Source: Mycteria americana (taxonomy: Eukaryota; Chordata; Aves; Ciconiiformes; Ciconiidae). From it: 64,000 nucleotides of DNA. Where the stretch lies: positions 110,408,062 through 110,472,061 of the forward strand of contig NC_134367.1 of the NCBI RefSeq assembly GCF_035582795.1, written 5' to 3'. Within the stretch, counting starts at the first letter, position 1; each line of letters opens with the position of its first letter. The position numbers and the translations under genes are program-made. Below, piece by piece: positions 38,680 to 51,582 of the stretch. The notes beneath the pieces were generated by a model, which was not told the origin of the DNA, searched no databases, and worked only from the letters and a program-made list of their open reading frames with translations.

Positions 38680-41600
38680 GTATGTATTCTCTGCTGTATT
38701 GGTACTGCTCGGGCTTGGCTGGTTGGATTATATAGGGGTGCAAACTGCAGTCCCAGATCTCGACATCCTTGAATGCTTTGGTTCTTCAGTGCTGATTCCC
38801 AGTTTAGAATTTAGCAGAAATTTTCTAATGGTTCCTTGTGCTCCAGGTGGTGCAATCACACTTCAGGGAATTTGAAGCCCATTTCTGAAAGGTATGACTC
38901 CAGAGGTACAGATACCAGCTGTTCAGATGGATTTGTGTACATATATGTTTTAGATGGCATTCTGGTGTCTGCTTTGATTTGGACAGTTTGTTATGGCTGT
39001 CAGCACACCTGTGTTCTTTATCTACTTGGACTCATTTTCTGTTTCCCTATATACTTCACCTTGCCCTTTTAGCTCATGGAAATGGCTTGAAATTACAAAT
39101 CCTTGGAGACAGATCAGAGGAACAGGCTTTTGATATTTTGAAAAGGGATTTGTTTCGGAGAGAGGAGCAAGGCTTTTTAGTAAGTCTTACTTTCTACCAA
39201 CTCTTGAAATTCTCTGAATCTCCCAGGAGGGTGACTGGGAGAGTAACTGGCAGGCCCTGCTTGCTTGTATCCGAGTCAACCACATATCTTGCAGGATTAG
39301 AAACACTTGCAGTACCATTAAGCTCCAGAAGCTAAACTGGCTGTAGAGAGAATCAGTATATACTTGGCCATTCATCATCCTCCTTTTTTCACAAATCTGT
39401 TTTCTTATACACAGGTCAGTACCAAGCAAAGAGCTCTGGCAGTGAGACCTCTTTGACCTCCTGGAGCTCTCGTGGAGCAGCACGAGGAGGATTATCTCAC
39501 GGGCAGTCTAAATTTTGCTCTGTTCCTTTGCTTCTCAGAATACCAGATGTTTCTGTCTTGGCCCATTTCCAGCACGCAGAGGTGCGCTGTATGAGATAAA
39601 CCAGCTGAAGGGACACCAGACTGCTTAAAACACATTAAAAGGATGCAAGCTAGATTGTCTTTCATGAGAGCTTTGAAAAGATTAGTTAGGAGCAATCCTT
39701 AAATCTTAAGCAGTATAAATACCTTACAGTATTTGAAAATGTTTTCCCTGTCATCTCTTCTGCAAATCAATGCAACTGTTTCTGGCTTTCCTTGAGCAAT
39801 AAACCCCTGAGAAAGCTACTCTGAATGGAAATGGTTCTTGGCAATGCCTTTCAATTATTCCATCAAAGATATTTTACTGCCATCCACAGGCTAAGCCACC
39901 AGTCCTCAGTTCAGTGAAGAATCGCAAACAAGGCATATCATATGCTAATATAAAAATTTTAGCTTATAACTTTTTTTCACCTTTTGGGATCTGCAGCACG
40001 TTGCCTCTCAGGAATACAAAGGGCTGCTCCAGTCTTCCTACACAACACTGGCTGTTCGGCTGCAAGAGTTAAGGGCGTTAAGCACTGCATCAGCTGTAGT
40101 TAAGATGGGTGATGTTTTTATCTAGGGAATAATTACAGTGACATTATTTCACCAGGAATTAAGTTAGTCCCATGTTTGTATAGGAATCACTTTCTCTGCC
40201 ACAGAAACTCCGATGCCCGTGAGGCAGGGTGTGCCACGCGTTGCCAGAGTGAGCAGCAGCAGCTCAGCCTGGGGAAAAACCAGGAATATTCTGCAGGGAC
40301 TACAGGGGGTTATGGCACAGTGCATCAACTCAAAACAGGGGGGATCTGCCCTGGGCATTAAAGTCCCTGCTTTCAGGAAGAAACTGATGAAATCTTTAAA
40401 GGCCATAAGTGGCCAAGAGCTCGGTTTCAGGACACATCCAAAAGGCGCCTTTTAACACCATGCAAAAGAGAGTGGTTGAAAGGCATGGGATTTTCACCTC
40501 GCTCACTTCCAGAACTGGATTTTTCCAAGATCCCTGTCAAGGGAGGGGAGAAAAGGAGGCAAAATAACCACATAGTATTCCCCCTCTGACCAGCAGCACC
40601 CTAGGCATGTTGTTGTCATCTTGCAACTGTCCTTTTCTTTTTCGTCCTCTTCTAAGCCCAGGAAAATAAAGTCCTGATTTAAAAGGCTCTCCACAAACGT
40701 GGAAATGAAGAACTTCCCTCTTTGCAGCCTGCCTGAATAGGGATTCTTTTTTTCATTTACTGTCACGTTCTCAGCTGCAGTACTTTAAATCCCAAGGGTA
40801 TAAAGAAATTTCATGAAGGCAGACTCTCAAGCCAAAAAGTGAAGACATTGGCCCTCTCTGAAGGCATATGGGGGAGAATGGCTTCTCCTGTACCACTCTT
40901 GCACTCTCAGAGCATCCTAGGACTTTCCATGAGGTTTCTCATTCCCATTGTGGCTTTTCCTGTCCTTGTGAGCTCAGATGAGACCACGATCTGAAAGTCT
41001 GCGGCAGTCAGGACAAAGCAGCTCTCTTTATCCAGCTGAAGAAAAATACAGTGCTGCGTTCAGAAGGCCTCCAAGCTTGAGCTCCCTACCAAAGATGGCC
41101 AAGGAACCTGGCTTTTGGAAAAATGTCACTCAGTGGGTTTGGACTGCATTAATCCCCACAGAGAGTTCCATATTGTTCTCTGTGTTTACCTGTTGTGTTT
41201 GCACATGAAGCACCATGGGGAGGTGTGGCTGGATGTCACACCTTTTCTCCATACAGACCTGCTGCCAGGTGTTGACTGGTGACAGGCAGGCACGTCAAGT
41301 GACTGAAACGACAGCTCCTTTCGGACTGTCCTTTTGCCTGTCTCTCTTTTGGGCAGAGGACAGCCAGTGGCACGCTTTTCCTCCAACCCCATCCTGCCAA
41401 AGTCAAGCAGAAGGCTCAAACCACTCCTGGAGCTCAGTTCAGAGAGTCCAACCCTGCCACCTCCTGCCACCACTAATGTCGGAAGTGAGAGGCTGGAGTG
41501 AGGCAGAACCTAAGTAGGATCAAACTTTCTTTCAGCTTAGCAGACTGTAAGCTGCTTTGCTGCTGGACAGATCTGGTCTTGTGCTTTTCTAACAGAACAG

Positions 41601-42418
41601 CTCATTTTGGGGTTTTTCATTGACCAAAGCTGTTGAAATAAAATTGTGCTAGACTAAATCTATTGCTGGCATACTTCCACTGGAGTCTTTAGCATTACTG
41701 CAAATAAGAGCTTGGCCTCTTATGATTGCGAATCATGCTAAGCTACATTAATCTGCTAATGACTCTGGAAATGGCTCCTTTAGTTTATCCCCACAGATCT
41801 CTCTCCCGATCTTCTCCCTTGAAAGGTTTCATCAGCTGGATCAGCTGGAGAAACACCTGCTCTGTCCACATGCTGGAGAGACCGCCTGTATTCTCCTCAT
41901 CTATCAAGGAGATGGATAACACCTCAAAACAGTCTTTAGTCACTACACTGTCCCTGTCCATGACAGCACGTCGGAGTCTTAATTGAAACACAGAGGAAAG
42001 AAAATCTAGAGACTGGATTTTGACAGAGGCTGTCTGGCCAAGAGCTGTGCTGCAGGGGAAAATCCAAGTGCAGCTGAGGAGCGAGGCTCACTGAACCATC
42101 TGCATGATTGTTCTTTATCATCTTGAATGCTTGCTATTGCCCAATCGTATTAGCATATTTCCCATGTTGAATCTTTCCTCCCACTGACTGCAGGACTATT
42201 TATATTCCCAAATGACTTCCCCCGCCACTGGGAAATCCAGCCGCTTGGTAGCTTGTTTAACAATGTGGACCATTAGCCTGAAGCAGTTCAGGAGAGAACT
42301 TGCACATACCCATGCTTTAGATTAATTCCTGTGCTATTTCAGGAGGCTGTTGCTTGGCATGAATATTAGGTCTTAAAAGAGGCTTGTTCTTTTTTTCTCT
42401 CTTCTGTTTTTTTTCTTT

Positions 42419-42438
42419 TTATTTATTTATTTATTTTT
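42419..42438. repeat. (TTTA)n repeat next to exon 4 acceptor
   Basis: About four TTTA units within a longer T-rich tract (42388-42440), ending 11 bp before calpain exon 4. It probably serves as or flanks the polypyrimidine tract. Confidence 0.9.
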
Positions 42439-42449
42439 TAAATTTCCAG

Positions 42450-42583
42450 TTCTGGCAATATGGAGACTGGGTGGATGTAGTGATAGATGACCAGCTGCCA
42501 TTCCTAAATGGAAGATACCTGTCTGTACACCCTCGAACATCAAATGAATTCTGGCCGTCCTTGCTGGAAAAAGCATATGCCAA
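42450..42583 (+). CDS. CAPN13: Calpain coding exon 4 (134 bp), protease core 1
   Basis: Reads [17 protein letters not shown], then [12 protein letters not shown], both hallmarks of calpain protease core 1. The acceptor is aaatttccag, behind a long T-rich tract with TTTA repeats. The donor is CAA|gtaaat, splitting the last Lys codon. Length 134 bp equals the conserved exon size. VIDDxLP and the [12 protein letters not shown] helix are nearly invariant across the family. Confidence 0.95.
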
Positions 42584-44417
42584 GTAAATATACCTGGTCT
42601 ATTCTTCCACCCAGTGCTGAACGCTTTCTAAGAGTGGTTTCACCCTCTGCTTTATGCAAAGCTCCCAGGGAGAAATTCGGGCTAACAGCTGTGTGTGTTG
42701 TGCTGCACTTATGTAAGGAACTGTGGCTGCATGCAAACACAGGGCCAATATAACCTGGAGATGTTCGTCTCGGGCTGAAGACCTAAATGTATCTGGTTCA
42801 ACTCTGGGATGTTGATGCCTGAGAAGTAAAACGAACAGGGCAATGGCTGGTGATACAAGGGGGCTGGGCATCTCCCTACTTTAAGCAAACTTCTTTGCTT
42901 CTGTTTTCTTTTCCATGTTTTCCTCTGTTTAAAACTGCAGACTCTAAGCAGGGATTACCTCTGTTTACAGTCACTAATCAGAGATCATGCAGATATTTGG
43001 AGCAGGCAATGAGAAGAAGCATGACTGAAGAACATGGCCAGGCACAACACATGCACTCCTGTGAGTCTCTGGTCAGCTCTCACTTCACACACAGAGCTCT
43101 GACTCTTGGCTGAGGTCCCCAGAGTACTGCAGGGTTAATAATGTTTAATAAAGAGATAATAATTTTTAAAAATCCTCTGAGGAGTGAAGGGATCAAAATA
43201 TGGTTCCTTAGCATCTGTAACAGTGCCCATTATTAAATGTGCTGAAGGGGTAGTATGGAAATGGTATGGAAATTCCTGCGCTAGGGGTAGTATGAAGGGC
43301 TGGAACTTGGTGCACATGCCCTCCATCAAGCTGGTGTAACATTTGCAATGCACTAAAGAGGAGCTGAAGAAGACAGTTAATTATATTGGCAGATTTGGTC
43401 AGGAATAAGCAAATGTTAAAGCAGCATCTGAGCAATTTAGGAATAAGATGCATTTTGCCCTGAGATATCTCAGAAAAGTTGACTCAGGATTCAGTATCAA
43501 TTTGCTGCATAAGATTTTAATTACAAAGCAAACCAAACCTCTATTAAATTAAAGTTGCAAACGATGGTGTTTATGAGATTCCCATTTGAGAAGTTTTTCC
43601 CCAGTGCCTGTGACAAATTCTTTTCATCAGTGTAGGACAAGGACAACCCTTCAAAATACAATTAGCTGCAGACTTCTATTTGATTACATGCATTAAATAC
43701 AGTGTGTATGGTGGGGTTTAACAGCATGCTCTACCTGCTCTAAGTACAGCGTGTTCCAGCTTATTTGCTGTCTCAATAAAAAGCAGATGATAAAAACAAC
43801 AAGGACTGTGCTGGCAATATTAAATTATCATCCTGTTACTGCACTCTAGAAGAGTGAACTGGGAACAGTGCTGAAAACTTGTTTCTGTCTTGCCTTGGAA
43901 GCATGGTTAAATACCTTCATCTCTCTGTTCTTCCTATTTCTCATTTGCAAAAGGGATACGGGCCATTTTTGTGAAGAGTCATGACAAAGTATGATGTAGA
44001 AACTAACAGTTCAGCTCCATTTGAGCTGAAACATCCATTTGAACTAGTCACCCTTGGCTTCCGTCCTGCTCAGAAGAAGGAAACTGGATACTTTAAGATG
44101 AGATGCAGCTCATCTCCCTAAAACGTCTGCACTGGCATGAGATGCACCTTATTATTGTCCATTGTAAATGACTCTAGACAGCTGCCTCAGATGTGAGTGA
44201 ATACACAGGGAAAAGACCCTCTTTGCCTCATTCATTCCACAGGTCATGTGTTGTGCCTGGCCATGTATTTCAATCACATTTCCTTTCATTACCTGACTCA
44301 CATGTCTACACACTCCAGGCTCAGTGCCTCAATGCACATGTCCATTTTGGAAACTATCACTGTACATTGTTTATTAAAACACAGTGTAAGGACTAATTAA
44401 CATTTCCCCTCCCCCAG

Positions 44418-44592
44418 GTTACGGGGCTCCTACCAGAACTTGCATGGAGGCTACCTTTCTGATGCTTTAGTAGACCTCACAGGTGGAGTCCAAGTGCAGT
44501 TTTCATTGAAGGATCCCTCTCCTGATCTGGAGGAGATACTGAAAGCAGCTGTCAAATCGCAGTGTCTGATGGGGTGTAGCACCTCAGGCCAG
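44418..44592 (+). CDS. CAPN13: Calpain coding exon 5 (175 bp), protease core 1-2
   Basis: Acceptor cctcccccag, donor CAG|gtgagt, 58 codons after the split Lys. It begins LRGSYQNLHGGYLSDALVDL and continues TGGV, matching the calpain signature GSY..L..G....AL.D.TGGV. It then runs through a variable stretch (DPSPDLEEILKAAV) to SQCLMGCSTSGQ, where the core moves into protease core 2. It is slightly longer than the 169 bp recalled for classical calpains; the extra codons fall in the variable loop. Confidence 0.94.
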
Positions 44593-45490
44593 GTGAGTCA
44601 CAGGGCCAGGAGCGTGCCTTTCTTGGTTTACCATGTTTGCATAAAGGTTACTCTTTGGAGTCAAAAAGGAAGTCCATAATCACTCCGTGTAATAGTTACA
44701 GCTTATGGATGTCTGGAGAGATCTTGGCAGCAGAAAGTAGATAAGGTTATACAGTAAGTAATGTAAAGGCTTTTGGGTAGATGTAGATGGATTGGTCTGT
44801 CAGAGAGGGGTCTGTGGCTTCTCTCCTGGCTAATTCTCTCCCTGCGACAGTGGTATACTCTTGCAGCAGGGCTGATTTTGGCCTCATAGCTTTGTGATGG
44901 ATTCTAGCAAGGCCAAAATGCACCTCTATTCGGCGAGAGGATGCTATTATTGCATTGTGATTTGCAGGCTACTGATATGAATGCTGGGAAGTTGCAAAAG
45001 GCTTTGTGATGCTCAGCAAGTGTCTTGCTAAAAAGCTGCCAAGGCTTCCCTTGCAGCATGTAAGGGAAGACTGCAAAGTGTGTGCCGTTGCTCCTGTAGT
45101 GCCTGGTTCATCAGGACACAAAGCTCAGCTGTTGCAAACAAGCCAAGGACTAGCTCAGGTGGCTGACGCTGGGCTGCGGGTGGCAGGGAAATTCGGGATC
45201 TTTAATTCTCCCAGTGACCTAGTCCAGGTCATTCTGCAGTTGCAGCAGCTCTGTACCATTGAAGAACTTGCAAATATGGGAAGGCCTGTAGTTTTGTTAA
45301 ATTTACTGGTCTACTTACGGCCGCAGTGGGAACAACAGTCACGTGCCTCTGGAGCCACTATATCTGAGATACTGCTGTAGTCAAAACCGAGTCTCTCTTT
45401 CTGCCATACCAAATGATAGTTCTGGGAGTTGATGGCCATACTTTTGCAGTGTGGCAGAGAGCTAAAAGCTGTGCTTTCTCCCTTCTGCAG

Positions 45491-45562
45491 CTGAGGAACA
45501 ACACAGAGCTGAGGAATGGGATTGTACAGGGTCATGCCTACACTGTCACAGGAGCTGTGAAG
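45491..45562 (+). CDS. CAPN13: Calpain coding exon 6 (72 bp), catalytic histidine
   Basis: Acceptor ccttctgcag, donor AAG|gtaaga, 24 codons in phase 0 to 0. It contains NGIVQGHAYTVTGAVK, with the catalytic His260 in the family motif G-H-A-Y-[ST]-[VL]-[TL]-G. The exon is a little shorter than the classical 84 bp, which agrees with the short segment before G-L/I-V in CAPN13 and CAPN14. Confidence 0.95.
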
Positions 45563-47320
45563 GTAAGATCGAGGACTTGTTTCCTGCCTGGTGATCTTGT
45601 ACTGGTGATCCACTACAGGGTAGTCACACTGCTGTTGCATTCAGAGTAATTTTAATTAGCTTCATGTTTAGGAGGGATTGTTGAAAACACATAGTTCAAA
45701 TTCCAGGAGATGGAAGGATTCTGGCACAATGGGAGTCCTATCATTTTTTCTAATGGAAAAATGCATCTTAAATTCACTTTTGTTTTGGGACACTTCAACA
45801 GCAAATACAGCCTTTCTGGGGATTTTCATTCCATGCTGACTCTTAAAAAATTCACTTTTCTGTTTCAAATGGGAATAGAAGCACTAGCTGAAATTCTGGG
45901 ATTTGTCATATGATGCAAATCTACATTTGTTCAGCTCAGTCACAAGCTGCCAAAAATCACTGTGTGAAAAGTAAGTAACTCGCTGGTTCAAGAACAGCAT
46001 TTCTCCATCTTTTAAAGCTGTTCTACTCATGCAGAACTTCTCCTGGCTAGATATTAATATTGCTGATCTGAAAACAGGACCAATTTATCACACAGATCAA
46101 AAGAAATGAAGGATTTTTTACAACCAGAAGTCAGAACATGGCTTACCCTAGTAAGCTGTAGTGTACACAGGGAGTGTTAACAGTGAGCAAGGCCGAGAAG
46201 GAAACCAAACAATGGCTATGCTATCAAGCAAAACAGCTACACACATTTTAATCTAGGAACTTAAAGTGCTTTGGAAAGGGGATGTTGTTTTCCCTAAGCT
46301 ATTTTCTCCCTTCTCCCCCTCTCTTTAATGGTTTCCCGTATGAGCCTGGTTTTGGTTTATAGCCCCTCATGCCATGGCATGGTTGGTGCCATCATCATAG
46401 TCAGTGTGCTGCTTCTCGGAGGATGCTTGCTTGCAGCCAAGAGGCTCCGAAACGGACGGATGGGGGTTGCCAAGCTGCAGAGAGGTTCCCAGCTGGGTCT
46501 CTCCAAGACAGGGGTGGAAGGATCCCGAATCCTGTTGGAGAGGAAGCAGGCTGTTTCAGCTCCCTGCTGCTCATGATGTGTGCAGAGAGGAGAAACAGTC
46601 CTTACCCCACCTTACAGGAGTGCCAAGGCATCCAGTGGGGTGTCCTGTGGGGAAATAACTTGAGGCTGGCCAGGGGCTGGGCCTTTGCCTGGGAAGAGAC
46701 TGCCATGGCTTTTGTTTCCAGCACTGCCTGTGTGCATAAGGACAGCCAGAAACAAAAAGGTTTGCTTCTCCTTTCCACTTCCACCATTTCAGCTTCACTG
46801 GTGAAAGTGAGTTGCTTCTGGCTTAAGGCAGTGACAGCAAGAGGAGAAAAGCACCAAAATCCAGCTGTTGGAAACCACAATACTGTAGATCTAGAGACAT
46901 AGATTCTGTTTATCATCATCATCTCTCTGTGCTGACTGTCGACATTCACTCCAGGCAGTCTGGTGGCCCGGTTCCTCAAAGTTTCTGCCTTTGCTGACTC
47001 GCAGCATCAGATGTGCAGGATTAGGCACTGGACTTTTCCAAGGCCATTGAAGTCATGCGATGTGACAGAAATGCTGCTGCTTCCCTCTGTGTCAGGTATT
47101 CACTGTCCTTGGGAAAGCAAAATGGGCACAGTTTTCTCCCACACATTGTTCCTTTACAATATAGTAAAAGGCACTGCTTTTTAGCTGCAGTCAAATGAGA
47201 TCAGAAGTTAAACCAGGCCTCCAAGGTATAGAAAAAGATCCATTTTACTACCCATCTCTTCACTGAATATCACAATAGTGAAAAGGTATGACTGAGTTTA
47301 TTTTTCTTTCCTCTTTACAG

Positions 47321-47406
47321 ATACGCTACAAGGATGGCTGGAAACATATCGTCAGAATCTGGAATCCATGGGGCCACGGGGAGTGGAAGGGGCCCTGGAG
47401 TGATGA
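47321..47406 (+). CDS. CAPN13: Calpain coding exon 7 (86 bp), catalytic asparagine
   Basis: Acceptor ttcctctttacag, donor TGATGA|gtatgg, 86 bp, the conserved size. Reads [19 protein letters not shown], then PWSD. Asn284 in N-P-W-G is the third catalytic residue, and E-W-x-G-x-W-S-D is the family continuation. The exon leaves two bases of an Asp codon, completed by exon 8 to give WSDDSPQW. Confidence 0.95.
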
Positions 47407-48830
47407 GTATGGTCTTAAAGCTTTAATCTCATAAGGAGAATCCCTCTTTTATAGGCTTATTGTAAAGGACCTCTGCCTTGCACCTATTATAATGAAGCAG
47501 ACATTTCTAAATCAATTTATTATAAGCGTTATTTCCATTTGCAAAGCAACTGCCCACAGAAATCCAATCCAGGGAAAACTAATGCGGCATTGGTTTTCTA
47601 TGTGATCCTCACTAGGCCTAGCTCAGGTATCCTTTTTTGTCTATATGTACATTTTTCCCCGTGAGTAATTCCAGATAACTCATGGATGAAAGAGTTGTTA
47701 TTACCTGGAGTAAGCTCTGGCCGTGCCCCTAGACACCGGCTCGCTGCTTCTATTGAATTCTCCTGCAGCAATTGTGCATCCACCTTCCTGCTTCTTCTTC
47801 CCCTCCCATGAGTCTGAATCTGGGAAGAGGATGGTTAGCAGAGTGCCTGAGTGTAGGGCAGTATTTTTATGCAGTATTGAACACAGAGGGACAAAAAGGG
47901 TCCTTGATTATTGCAAAGGCAAAGTGCCGCTGGAATGCTTGAACTGATCTTTTGGATCCTGCACGCAGCTTTGGAGATGCAAGGACCACTTTGCTGCTGT
48001 GTATATAAGCTAGCTTCTCTTTCCTGAGGAGAGGAATGATACCGAGGAAGACTGCAACAGTGTTTTGTATATAAATAGATGTGAGTTTTCCTGGTGGAAT
48101 TGCATCAGTATTTTCCTGACTAGAAAGATGTTCAGGTGTCACTCTTATGTGATTTAATAGCATCCCACCTCTCCCTGTTGCTAGGATCACTCATAACTTC
48201 TCTGCTGAGAAAAGTCAGGCTAGCATGATGCGTCTGGATGGGTTTGCGGGTGGTGCAGACATGTTTAAGGCTGGGATAATAGCTATCTGCTCAGACAGCA
48301 TCGTCCCATTTTTTGGAAGGTTGAACTATAATCCTAACTATAATTGAAATGTCAGTAGAGCGCATTCACAGGTAAGCTGCATAAATCAATAAATTATTGA
48401 TTCATGCTCTGTTTATTTATCTTACACTGCAGAAAGTACAATTATCACTTAATTATAACACGCTGCTTGGAAACAACACATTTGACTGGCTAATGTGCCC
48501 TCTACATGTCAATGTAGTATCGGCACTTCAGAGTGCTATGCCTTGGTACCTCACTAACCTCTCCAGCATGGGGACAGGTGACCGGGGCTTGGAGAGCAGA
48601 GGCAGGATTCCCCATCCCAGGGTGGGCAACTCAGACAGGCACAGCAAAGGCGCAAAGCTCTGTTTGCTGGCCTTGGCTATGAAGGTATCGAGCCCAGCCT
48701 GTTCCCAATGCGCAGTTTGCTCACGCCTCCTGATGCCTCATGACTTGATGGGCCGGTTAGAGGAATGGGCTGGCCAGAGAGATGGAAAATTGTGCCTCAC
48801 ATCTGCTGCTTGATTTGTTCCTGTTTGCAG

Positions 48831-48905
48831 CTCTCCTCAGTGGGACCATGTGGAGCCTAAATTCAGAGAAGCCCTCCTCAGAAATAAGGATGATGGAGAA
48901 TTCTG
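48831..48905 (+). CDS. CAPN13: Calpain coding exon 8 (75 bp), end of protease core 2
   Basis: Acceptor ttcctgtttgcag, donor TTCTG|gtattt. Reads SPQWDHVEPKFREALLRNKD and then DGEF, followed by a Trp codon completed by exon 9. The D-D-G-E-F-W-M sequence across the junction is a calpain core hallmark. The donor (gtattt) is weaker than consensus, but the downstream phase and protein text fix the border. Confidence 0.94.
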
Positions 48906-49759
48906 GTATTTCCCTATCAATCCTTCTGTCTACCAGGTTTTCTCTTTACGTTCATTACAAAAAAAAGAGTCATTTAGGCAGTTCTCTGCTCTTAGTGATG
49001 GCTCAAGGCACCCTGTGTTAGCTCTGTGCCAACAGCAAATTGGAGGTTGTCCTGACCCCATGGTTTCAGAGGAAACGACCTGGGGAAATGGAGCTGGCCA
49101 AGATTAAGTAACAAGCTGGTGAAAAAAATGAAAAGTGAGAGAAGTAAAAATCCAGCTCCCTGAGACCTAGACATTTTGTTACACTGCCCTCCCCCATAAA
49201 GCGCCAAGCTTGAACCTTGGACTGGCTGGTGCTCGGAGGGGACAGGTGGCTGAGCAGGTCATAGAGCTTGTGCACTTGACTGCTCTGCAGGTGCTTGTGG
49301 TTTTTCACTGCCCTGATTACTCTCAGATCGTTTAGCCATGTGTGAGCCATCCTTTAGAAAAGCTATTATTATTCAGAAAGTGCACACTTGCCCCTGAGGC
49401 TCTGAGGAAAGCAGGGGAACAGCAGGCTGGTCTGAGATAGACACTCCAGGCTTGAGCAAAGCATGGGTGTGGGGCAGGACACTGCAGAGGGACAAACCAA
49501 GGTGCAGTGGCAGAGATGTGCTGGAGATAGCAGGGCTCCACCTAGGTACTACTGAACATGCCCTGTAATTTCCCTAGGGCTTTAGGTGCGGTTAGGGCAG
49601 CTCAAGTGCATTGAGAGCTGACCTCTTCTGCAAGGTATCAGCCGGCTCAGCCACAGCTTGCAGTGCTCTCTGTAATCCCCTTTTAAAGACATGGGGGGTG
49701 AACGTGAGTACCTGACCGCTGTCTCAAACGGAAAGGTGAGATTTTCTCCTTCTCTGCAG

Positions 49760-49926
49760 GATGTCTTGTGAAAACTTCCAGGAGCAGTTTTCCTGGCTGT
49801 ATATATGTAATAGCACCCCAACGTTTCTGGACTTTGGAGATCAACACTGCACAACATGGTCCGTGGACAGGCACATCAACCTGTGGAGTCCAGTCCTTGC
49901 CACAGGCAGGAACAACTCTTCCCCAG
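49760..49926 (+). CDS. CAPN13: Calpain coding exon 9 (167 bp), core to CBSW junction
   Basis: Acceptor tctctgcag, donor CCAG|gtaata, leaving one base. Begins WMSCENFQEQFSWLYICN, the family pattern FWM...DF...F..L.IC that closes protease core 2. The rest (TPTFLDFGDQ, WSVDRHINLW, LATGRNNSSP) leads into the calpain-type beta-sandwich (domain III). MSC.#F...F....IC is closer to CAPN13 than CAPN14. Confidence 0.92.
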
Positions 49927-51430
49927 GTAATAAATGCTTGCTGCAGTCACCCAGTCCCCTCCTCCTCTCCACTAGTGCTTACAGTGAAATATTCACTTTA
50001 AGCACTGAATTGCAGAAATATGGATTGCCAGTTGTTAATGCCTGCCCTTTCCCATTACAGCACCTATCAGCTAAAGAGGCAGAAACAAAGCAGCAGCACT
50101 GGCTGCTGAGTTAAAACAGGGGATTTGTGATTTAGAAACCCTAAACTCTTTAAATCAAAATGTGCTTGTCTATCTTCTTTCAGCCAGTTGCAGTAGGTGT
50201 TACGGGGACCCCATCAGAAAGTCTGGTCTGGCAAGTATGTGGCTGGTTTTACAGAGCAAGAAATACTCTGAAAGTAAATGGATATGAAATGAAAGAATTG
50301 TGCTACAAAGCTCTATTTTCGAAGGTAGAAAGGCCTTTGAGCAGATAAGACCATTGGTTTTACTGCCTGTGCAAGGACTCTTCAGGCATTGCGAGCTCCG
50401 ATTTATTAGTAGTATTTTTAAAATTTTTTATCTTATCTTACCTTTCTTTTCTACAGCTGCATCACTATTTGGGCTCTGTGTTTCTAATCTAAGATGGTAG
50501 CATGTGGTCAATGAAGGAGCTTCTTTCTTCTGCAACGCTGATCCCTGACTTAGCAGCAAACAGGTTTTGGCTTACAGGTTTCAGCCTCCTCCTCATAAGC
50601 TTGATCAGCATGTCTGGTGACCAAGGGGTGACAGTAAAGTAACGCCTGTGCCACTGCACACCACAGGCACTGAGACTGAGTGAGGAGGTGCAGGGGCTGA
50701 ACTGAGAGCATGTAGGCAGAGCCATTTTCCTCGGAGCTGTGTTTTGCCACTGACGCTCTAGTAGAGTTTCTGTCCAGGTGCAATTTTGGGCTAAATTGCA
50801 GCTTTTGAGGCCACCCAACACAGCTATGTGGCTTAAAGTCTAGACTGATTCAAGCAGATGCCTCCATCTCAGTCCTTTTTCCCCAGTTTGGGCATTTTAC
50901 AGCAGTAAAATTCAGATTCTTATCAGGGATGCTTCCTGTTAACCAAAACCTTGGTCAAGAAGAAGCCTTTTCCCTCTAGTGCTCAACACTCTGTCTTGCC
51001 CATCACAAACACTAACAGGAAGGAAGGGGAGGATAGCTTTGGACAATTTTGTCTTTTTCTTTTATGTGCTTACGATCTCCAAGCCACAGTCCTTTTCAGC
51101 TCAGCCACTGGGTCAGGCAGCTGATTGAAAATCAGTGCCTTTCTGCCTCAGGGAAAGTGTGCCGTGTAGGTGAAGCAGAGGTAGGGGGGTTGAGAAATCT
51201 GCATGACTTTCATGACTTTGCCAGAGATTTCTAGAATGATTAATGGGCAATTAGTTTAACTCCAGATGCCTCAACTCCTACAGGTAATGTAGAGACTACA
51301 GTGCTCTGTTGTATTGAAAGCGTCTTGGAGTAGTAACTACCTATTCCTCTGGGTCCATATAAGGTGGATCTTACACAATAGGCTACTACCGGGGCACCTA
51401 TGTGGCTACTATTAAACTATTACACTTTGT

Positions 51431-51436
51431 CAGCAG
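51431..51436 (+). promoter_or_regulatory. CAPN13: Tandem NAGNAG splice acceptor of exon 10
   Basis: The acceptor is cagcag. Use of the second AG gives the exon at 51437; use of the first adds cag and inserts one Ala codon (G-A becomes A-G-A) without changing frame. Confidence 0.7.
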
Positions 51437-51582
51437 GTGCAGTTCCAACGAACCCTCAGTATTTCTTCGAAGTGCCGTATTATGACCCCCAAACCTATAA
51501 TGTAGTCATTTCGCTCATGCAAAAACATGCTAAGGATATGCAGGGTGCAAAAAACCTGAAGATTGGCTTTTCGATCACCACG
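51437..51582 (+). CDS. CAPN13: Calpain coding exon 10 (146 bp), CBSW domain
   Basis: Reads G-AVPTNPQYFFEVPYYDP, then TYNVVISLMQKH, then LKIGFSITT. This is the first half of domain III: the N/D-P-Q-F/Y segment, the V.V.L.Q strand and the L-x-I-G-F strand. The donor is ACG|gtaagc, phase 0. The acceptor is a tandem CAGCAG, so an alternative start at 51434 would add one Ala codon in frame. Confidence 0.9.

Larger units (their letters stand above)
37668..42449 (+). other. CAPN13: Calpain introns 2 and 3
   Basis: Intron 2 (37668-38560) holds the 14-bp direct repeat near its end. Intron 3 (38680-42449, 3.8 kb) ends in a T-rich tract with TTTA repeats. Nothing else was recognised. Confidence 0.85.
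42584..49759 (+). other. CAPN13: Calpain introns 4 to 8
   Basis: Introns 42584-44417, 44593-45490, 45563-47320, 47407-48830 and 48906-49759, separated by exons 5-8. No repeats or extra genes were recognised. The 177-codon frame at 46369-46902 lies wholly in intron 6 and has no known domain. Confidence 0.8.

Noticed and set aside
46369..46902. 177-codon open frame inside calpain intron 6
   Set aside because: Lies wholly in an intron, has no domain text, and overlaps other open frames in this GC-richer stretch.
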